From Novosphingobium sp. Rr 2-17 (lineage in GTDB: Bacteria; Pseudomonadota; Alphaproteobacteria; Sphingomonadales; Sphingomonadaceae), in NCBI RefSeq assembly GCF_000272475.1, contig NZ_AKFJ01000109.1, forward strand, positions 1 through 35,442: 35,442 nt of DNA. Reading direction: 5' to 3'. This document shows positions 33,063 to 35,442 of this stretch, piece by piece (position 1 is the stretch's first letter; each line of letters begins with the position of its first letter). Position numbers and translations under genes: made by a program. Below the pieces are notes generated by a model. It worked only from the letters and a program-made list of their open reading frames with translations, ran no database searches and was not told where the DNA came from.

Positions 33063-33320
33063 ATGGCTAAGTCCCCTGCCCTCGAAAACATCAAGCAAGA
33101 ACGTATCAAAGCTGAGGCGGCGCTCGCGGCGATCCTGCAGCGTGAGAAAGAGGCGGAGGAAGCCTTGCGCGATGCAGGGCGTCCCGTGCTTCTGGCCGCA
33201 CTGGAGCGGGTCAAGATACCCGACATGGATCGCACCGAAGCCCGGTCGATCGCCGCTGCCATCGCGAAGCACGGCGCGGCGAAAGTGGTTGCTGCGATCG
33301 GAGGTTTGTCCGGAAACTAG
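33063..33320 (+). CDS. Small plasmid-type protein, helical, function unknown
   Basis: From ATG 33063 (AAGGA 9 nt upstream; the ATG at 33054 touches the same site and is unlikely) it has 85 residues. An N-terminal coiled-coil helix rich in Glu, Lys and Ala (LENIKQERIKAEAALAAIL, QREKEAEEALRDAG) precedes an Ala-rich C-terminus (ARSIAAAIAKHGAAKVVAAI). No domain is recognised. Its stop codon shares the palindrome CTAG (33317-33320) with the stop of the convergent membrane-protein gene. Confidence 0.6.
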   Translation: MAKSPALENIKQERIKAEAALAAILQREKEAEEALRDAGRPVLLAALERVKIPDMDRTEARSIAAAIAKHGAAKVVAAIGGLSGN

Positions 33321-33652
33321 AAGCGACTTTCCCGGTCGCGGCGATGGTACTCGCTGGCGAGGCGCGCCTGCTCAGCAGCGTAGTCGTAGCCGGCCGCTGG
33401 CGCTTCGCTGTCGAACTCGCCGCGACCGCCGAACACGTTCGCGATGAGGGCCAGGACACTGTAAAAGGCAACGCCCATCAAAGCAGCGATGATCGGTTGC
33501 GCCTCGCCCGCATTCCACGTTCCGAGAAGGCACAGGGCCGCGAACGCGATCGACATGGGTCCACGGAAGCGAACGGCCAGGACCAGTACGACGATGCCGG
33601 CGACAATGATGAAGCCGGTAGGAATATCGGCAATGATGGTCGATGCGGTCAT
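33317..33652 (-). CDS. Small inner-membrane protein
   Basis: ATG 33652 (GGAG 6 nt upstream; an upstream TTG is not needed) gives 111 residues. Three hydrophobic segments are clear (FIIVAGIVVLVLAVRF, SIAFAALCLLGTW, IIAALMGVAFYSVLALIANV). A charged tail follows (AAEQARLASEYHRRDRESRF). No family is recognised. Its coding sense is complementary to the strand proposed to enter first in conjugation. Stop-to-stop overlap with the previous gene is 4 bp (CTAG). Confidence 0.6.
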   Translation of the reverse strand: MTASTIIADIPTGFIIVAGIVVLVLAVRFRGPMSIAFAALCLLGTWNAGEAQPIIAALMGVAFYSVLALIANVFGGRGEFDSEAPAAGYDYAAEQARLASEYHRRDRESRF

Positions 33653-34211
33653 GTTCTTCTCCGTCAACACTGCGCCCTCATCACAGACGGGCGTCGTGGT
33701 GACGGGGTAGAGAAAAGCGCTGGCACGCCTGGCGGCGACTGCGCACCCGTGAGGCGATGACGCTTGTGGTCTCTTACCACAGGCAGTCAGAGAGAGGGAA
33801 GGCGTTCGGGCCTACCGATTATGCGTCTCGCGAACGCGCGGTAACACCACGATCGCGCAGAGGACCTGATTGCGAGCCTGCGGCGTGGAAGACGGCGGGC
33901 GCCAGTCGTCAACCAGTTAGACCGTCAGAGCACGCTCTCCGCATACCGGAGAGACCCCATAACAGCCGGGGCCGTGACCACAGGCTGATCGCTGGCGCTA
34001 CAGGCAGTGCGTGAGGAGCGCATCGGGTTTAGTGAAGATGTGCGGCGCCGGGCCTCCTGAGGATCTGAGGACACGCTGGAGAGGCTCAATTTCCACGTCG
34101 CGCGCAAGGTGGAATGTTTGGAAGTCTGGACTTGGATCGAGATGACGCGTCGCATGATTCCGAGTTTCTCTCGAAGAGAGGGGCGGCGCGATTAGCGCCA
34201 CCCCTCTTGAG
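33653..34211. other. Non-coding, hairpin-rich stretch between ssb and the membrane-protein gene
   Basis: No gene is supported in this 559-bp stretch. Perfect dyads occur at 33765-33781 (TGTGGT/ACCACA, 5-nt loop) and 33935-33953 (CTCTCCG/CGGAGAG, 5-nt loop), plus the terminator-like hairpin at 34177-34207. It may hold a promoter for the membrane protein and structures relevant to plasmid DNA processing. Confidence 0.5.
34177..34207 (-). terminator. Hairpin just after the ssb stop
   Basis: AGAGGGG-C-GGCGC and GCGCC-A-CCCCTCT pair over 12 bp with one C-A mismatch around GATTA. It begins 4 bp after the ssb stop on the minus strand. The following sequence (CTCTTCGAGAGAAAC) has no strong T-run, so it may be a rather weak terminator or an mRNA 3' stabiliser. 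Confidence 0.6.
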
Positions 34212-34547
34212 TCAGAGGAATAGGCACTCTTCGCCGACGATCTCGACCGAGTAGCGATCCTTGCCTTCGTTGTCCTGCCACTTCGAGTAGTGGAGGCGGC
34301 CTTGGACCTCTACCAAGTCGCCCTTTGCCTTGTGCCTGGCGACGGTGCTGCCGAGGCCATTGAAGAAGGTGACATTGTGGAATTCAGGGATGGTCTCCGT
34401 ATAGCCGGCGTCGTTCTTGACCGTCTTGCCGTCAACCAGCTTGGGGCGATCGGTGACGAGGTTGAACTTGGTGATGGTGGTCTCGCCCGAGTGGCGGGTT
34501 TCCGGGGTGGAAGCGATGCGACCGATCAGGATGACGAGGTTCTTCAT
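34212..34547 (-). CDS. ssb: Single-stranded DNA-binding protein (plasmid type)
   Basis: The 111-residue OB-fold protein reads MKNLVILIGRIASTPETR, ITKFNLVTDRP, ETIPEFHNVTFFNGLG, VARHKAKGDLVEVQGRLHYSKW, DRYSVEIVGEECLFL. This is the SSB order of strands, with the G-D-L-V-E-V-x-G-R-L motif. The acidic C-terminal tail of chromosomal SSB, which binds partner proteins, is absent, so it is a short plasmid form. GGAG 7 nt before ATG 34547 fixes the start. Plasmid SSBs coat the strand arriving by conjugation and dampen SOS. It lies about 1.6 kb past the proposed nick, within the leading region, and is encoded so that the entering plus strand would be its template. Confidence 0.85.
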   Translation of the reverse strand: MKNLVILIGRIASTPETRHSGETTITKFNLVTDRPKLVDGKTVKNDAGYTETIPEFHNVTFFNGLGSTVARHKAKGDLVEVQGRLHYSKWQDNEGKDRYSVEIVGEECLFL

Positions 34548-34563
34548 GGACGTTCTCCGGTTT

Positions 34564-34680
34564 GGACCGGCGGTACTGCCCGCCGATGAAAAATTGCAGG
34601 CGGCCCCAATAGGCCCGAACTGCACCGACGAAGTCGGGGAACCGAAAAGCGAGGAGTGGTGCGGAAGATCGAAGATCTTC
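34564..34680 (-). promoter_or_regulatory. Hairpin cluster upstream of ssb (possible ssDNA promoter)
   Basis: Three perfect stem-loops are packed ahead of ssb: CGGCGG/CCGCCG (34568-34585, 6-nt loop), CCGAC-GAA-GTCGG (34625-34637) and GAAGATC-GAA-GATCTTC (34664-34680). The last two share a C-GAA-G loop, a sequence known to form unusually stable DNA mini-hairpins. The position fits a leading-region promoter that works on folded single-stranded DNA (Frpo/ssi type), but no promoter activity can be read from sequence alone. Confidence 0.4.
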
Positions 34681-35060
34681 ACGGTCCGCTGCTTTTGGAT
34701 TGCAGGCCGGGACGGGGGACGCATGTTTCATCGGGGCGAAGGGCAGTTGCCGTTGCCCAAACCGGATTGTCGCTCATGTCATCCTGATCGGTCGCATCGC
34801 TTCGATATTGCGCATTTAGCGCGGGTGAAGCGGCGCTCGCCGGCAAGCTGCGCCATGCAGGCCGCTCGTCATGGCGCATCCAGGCTAAGCCGGACGCATT
34901 CTCAACCTCTCAATTCCCTGTCGCCCACCGGCCGCTATCCACAGCGGTGCGAAGGGACGCGTGGCGAGCTAATGCTCAAAACCCAACGCTTGGTACCCGA
35001 CGCGGGTACCTACGGGAACGGCGAGAAGTGGTGGAGAGCGGTCATTCCGCTTTGAGGCAA
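34681..35060. other. Non-coding stretch with a DnaA-box-like site and an operator-like dyad
   Basis: No gene is supported; the long plus-strand frame over 34417-35055 is the antisense of ssb and its upstream DNA. CTATCCACA at 34935-34943 differs by one base from the DnaA box TTATCCACA and sits in a small dyad (CCGCT/AGCGG). No repeated iterons or replication gene accompany it, so an origin is not claimed. Confidence 0.4.
34992..35010. repeat. Perfect 8-bp palindromic dyad
   Basis: GGTACCCG-ACG-CGGGTACC, a compact operator-like palindrome lying 51 bp beyond the 3' end of the last membrane-protein gene. No matching known partition or operator consensus is recognised. Confidence 0.6.
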
Positions 35061-35318
35061 TCATTGCTTATAGAGGAGATTGGCCACTGCGTTCGACCCG
35101 AAAACGAAAAAGCAAAACGCTGTAACCTCGATGATCAAAGCCCAAAATTCGTTACGCCAACGCAATGCTCGACTTCCCGTAAAGAGCAAGGCCGCAAACA
35201 CCGCAGCTGGGAACAATGGCAGCCGATCCATCTCGTGAGATGGGACATACGGCAGAGTGAAAAACAAAGCAGCAAACAGCATGCTCATTTCTACAATAGT
35301 AAGCCAGATTGTTCTCAT
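35061..35318 (-). CDS. Small membrane protein, function unknown
   Basis: From ATG 35318 the product has 85 residues with three hydrophobic segments (IWLTIVEMSMLFAALFFTL, FPAAVFAALLFTG, FWALIIEVTAFCFFVFG). AAGG about 14 nt upstream is a poor ribosome site, and starts at the inner Met codons (MSMLF) or the longer upstream frame to 35426 are possible. The upstream extension (Pro/Arg-rich) looks unlike protein. Composition is more AT-rich than its neighbours. No family is recognised. Confidence 0.5.
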   Translation of the reverse strand: MRTIWLTIVEMSMLFAALFFTLPYVPSHEMDRLPLFPAAVFAALLFTGSRALRWRNEFWALIIEVTAFCFFVFGSNAVANLLYKQ

Positions 35319-35442
35319 CCGACGGACGTTACCTTCTGCCACGCACCACGCAAGCCAATGTCTGCCCTTGGGCGACTGCCGACAGGCCGCTTGGTCGCGG
35401 GAAGGAATGGCTTGGCCTGGTGGCAAGCTGCCGTTGGCTATC

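Noticed and set aside
34935..34943. DnaA-box-like CTATCCACA as a replication origin
   Set aside because: A single one-mismatch box without iterons, AT-rich unwinding region or replication protein gene is not enough.
34417..35055. 212-codon plus-strand frame opposite and beyond ssb
   Set aside because: Its first part is the exact antisense of the clearly recognisable ssb, and the rest has no protein-like features or ribosome site.
1..35442. CRISPR arrays, rRNA or tRNA genes
   Set aside because: No regularly spaced direct repeats and no rRNA- or tRNA-like sequence was noticed on either strand.

Overview
The window looks like accessory DNA of an alphaproteobacterium, most likely a sphingomonad (Novosphingobium/Sphingobium/Sphingomonas type). 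The grounds are high GC with local AT-rich islands, large TonB-dependent receptors whose N-termini read 'EIVVTARYR' or 'DIVVTAQRR', and a MOBP-type mobilization module carrying several small plasmid-style genes. The genus is an inference from protein style; no rRNA or tRNA was seen. The many truncated and frameshifted genes in the first and last thirds indicate a plasmid or mobilizable island assembled from pieces.

Layout. (1) 1-5.95 kb: the tail of an MFS transporter, a TonB-dependent receptor with a strong terminator, a Gfo/Idh/MocA oxidoreductase, and a divergent aldo/keto reductase translationally overlapped with an SsuD-like flavin monooxygenase. The next gene is cut after 29 codons beside an IS6-like end. 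The gene set recalls sulfonated-sugar (sulfoquinovose) use by oxidative desulfonation, but that is a hypothesis. (2) 5.95-11 kb: a patchwork of a frameshifted DJ-1/PfpI gene, a VOC protein, an AT-rich orphan, a PhzF/LysR divergent pair bracketed by an 85-bp direct repeat, and a decayed thiolase. (3) 11.2-27.7 kb: a largely intact metabolic block. It holds class II DAHP synthase, an outer-membrane barrel protein, a PaaK-like adenylate-forming enzyme coupled to an isochorismatase-like hydrolase under a divergent GlxA-type regulator, a PQQ membrane dehydrogenase of the glucose/quinate/shikimate family, an AraC regulator, a group II PLP decarboxylase, and a TonB receptor-MFS-amidase run reading away from an AT-rich divergent control region. 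(4) 27.7-29.6 kb: a wreck of a second TonB receptor, an IS1182-type transposase tail, and non-coding DNA with two long inverted repeats.

(5) 29.6-35.4 kb: mobilization and leading region. On the minus strand runs a tight operon of a MobC-like protein with two ribbon-helix-helix units, a HUH relaxase, a coiled-coil protein and a HEPN protein with an Rx6H motif. Just upstream lies a candidate oriT: a 7-bp inverted repeat and an IncP-type nick core TATCCTG|C. Transfer from this nick would bring the mob genes in last. The first DNA to enter would carry small plasmid genes and a single-stranded DNA-binding protein whose coding sense is complementary to the entering strand. Its upstream region holds GAA-loop hairpins, which would suit a promoter active on single-stranded DNA.

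The two most interesting items are the oriT/leading-region arrangement and the possible desulfonating sugar cluster. All function calls rest on reading the protein sequences; no database search was run.
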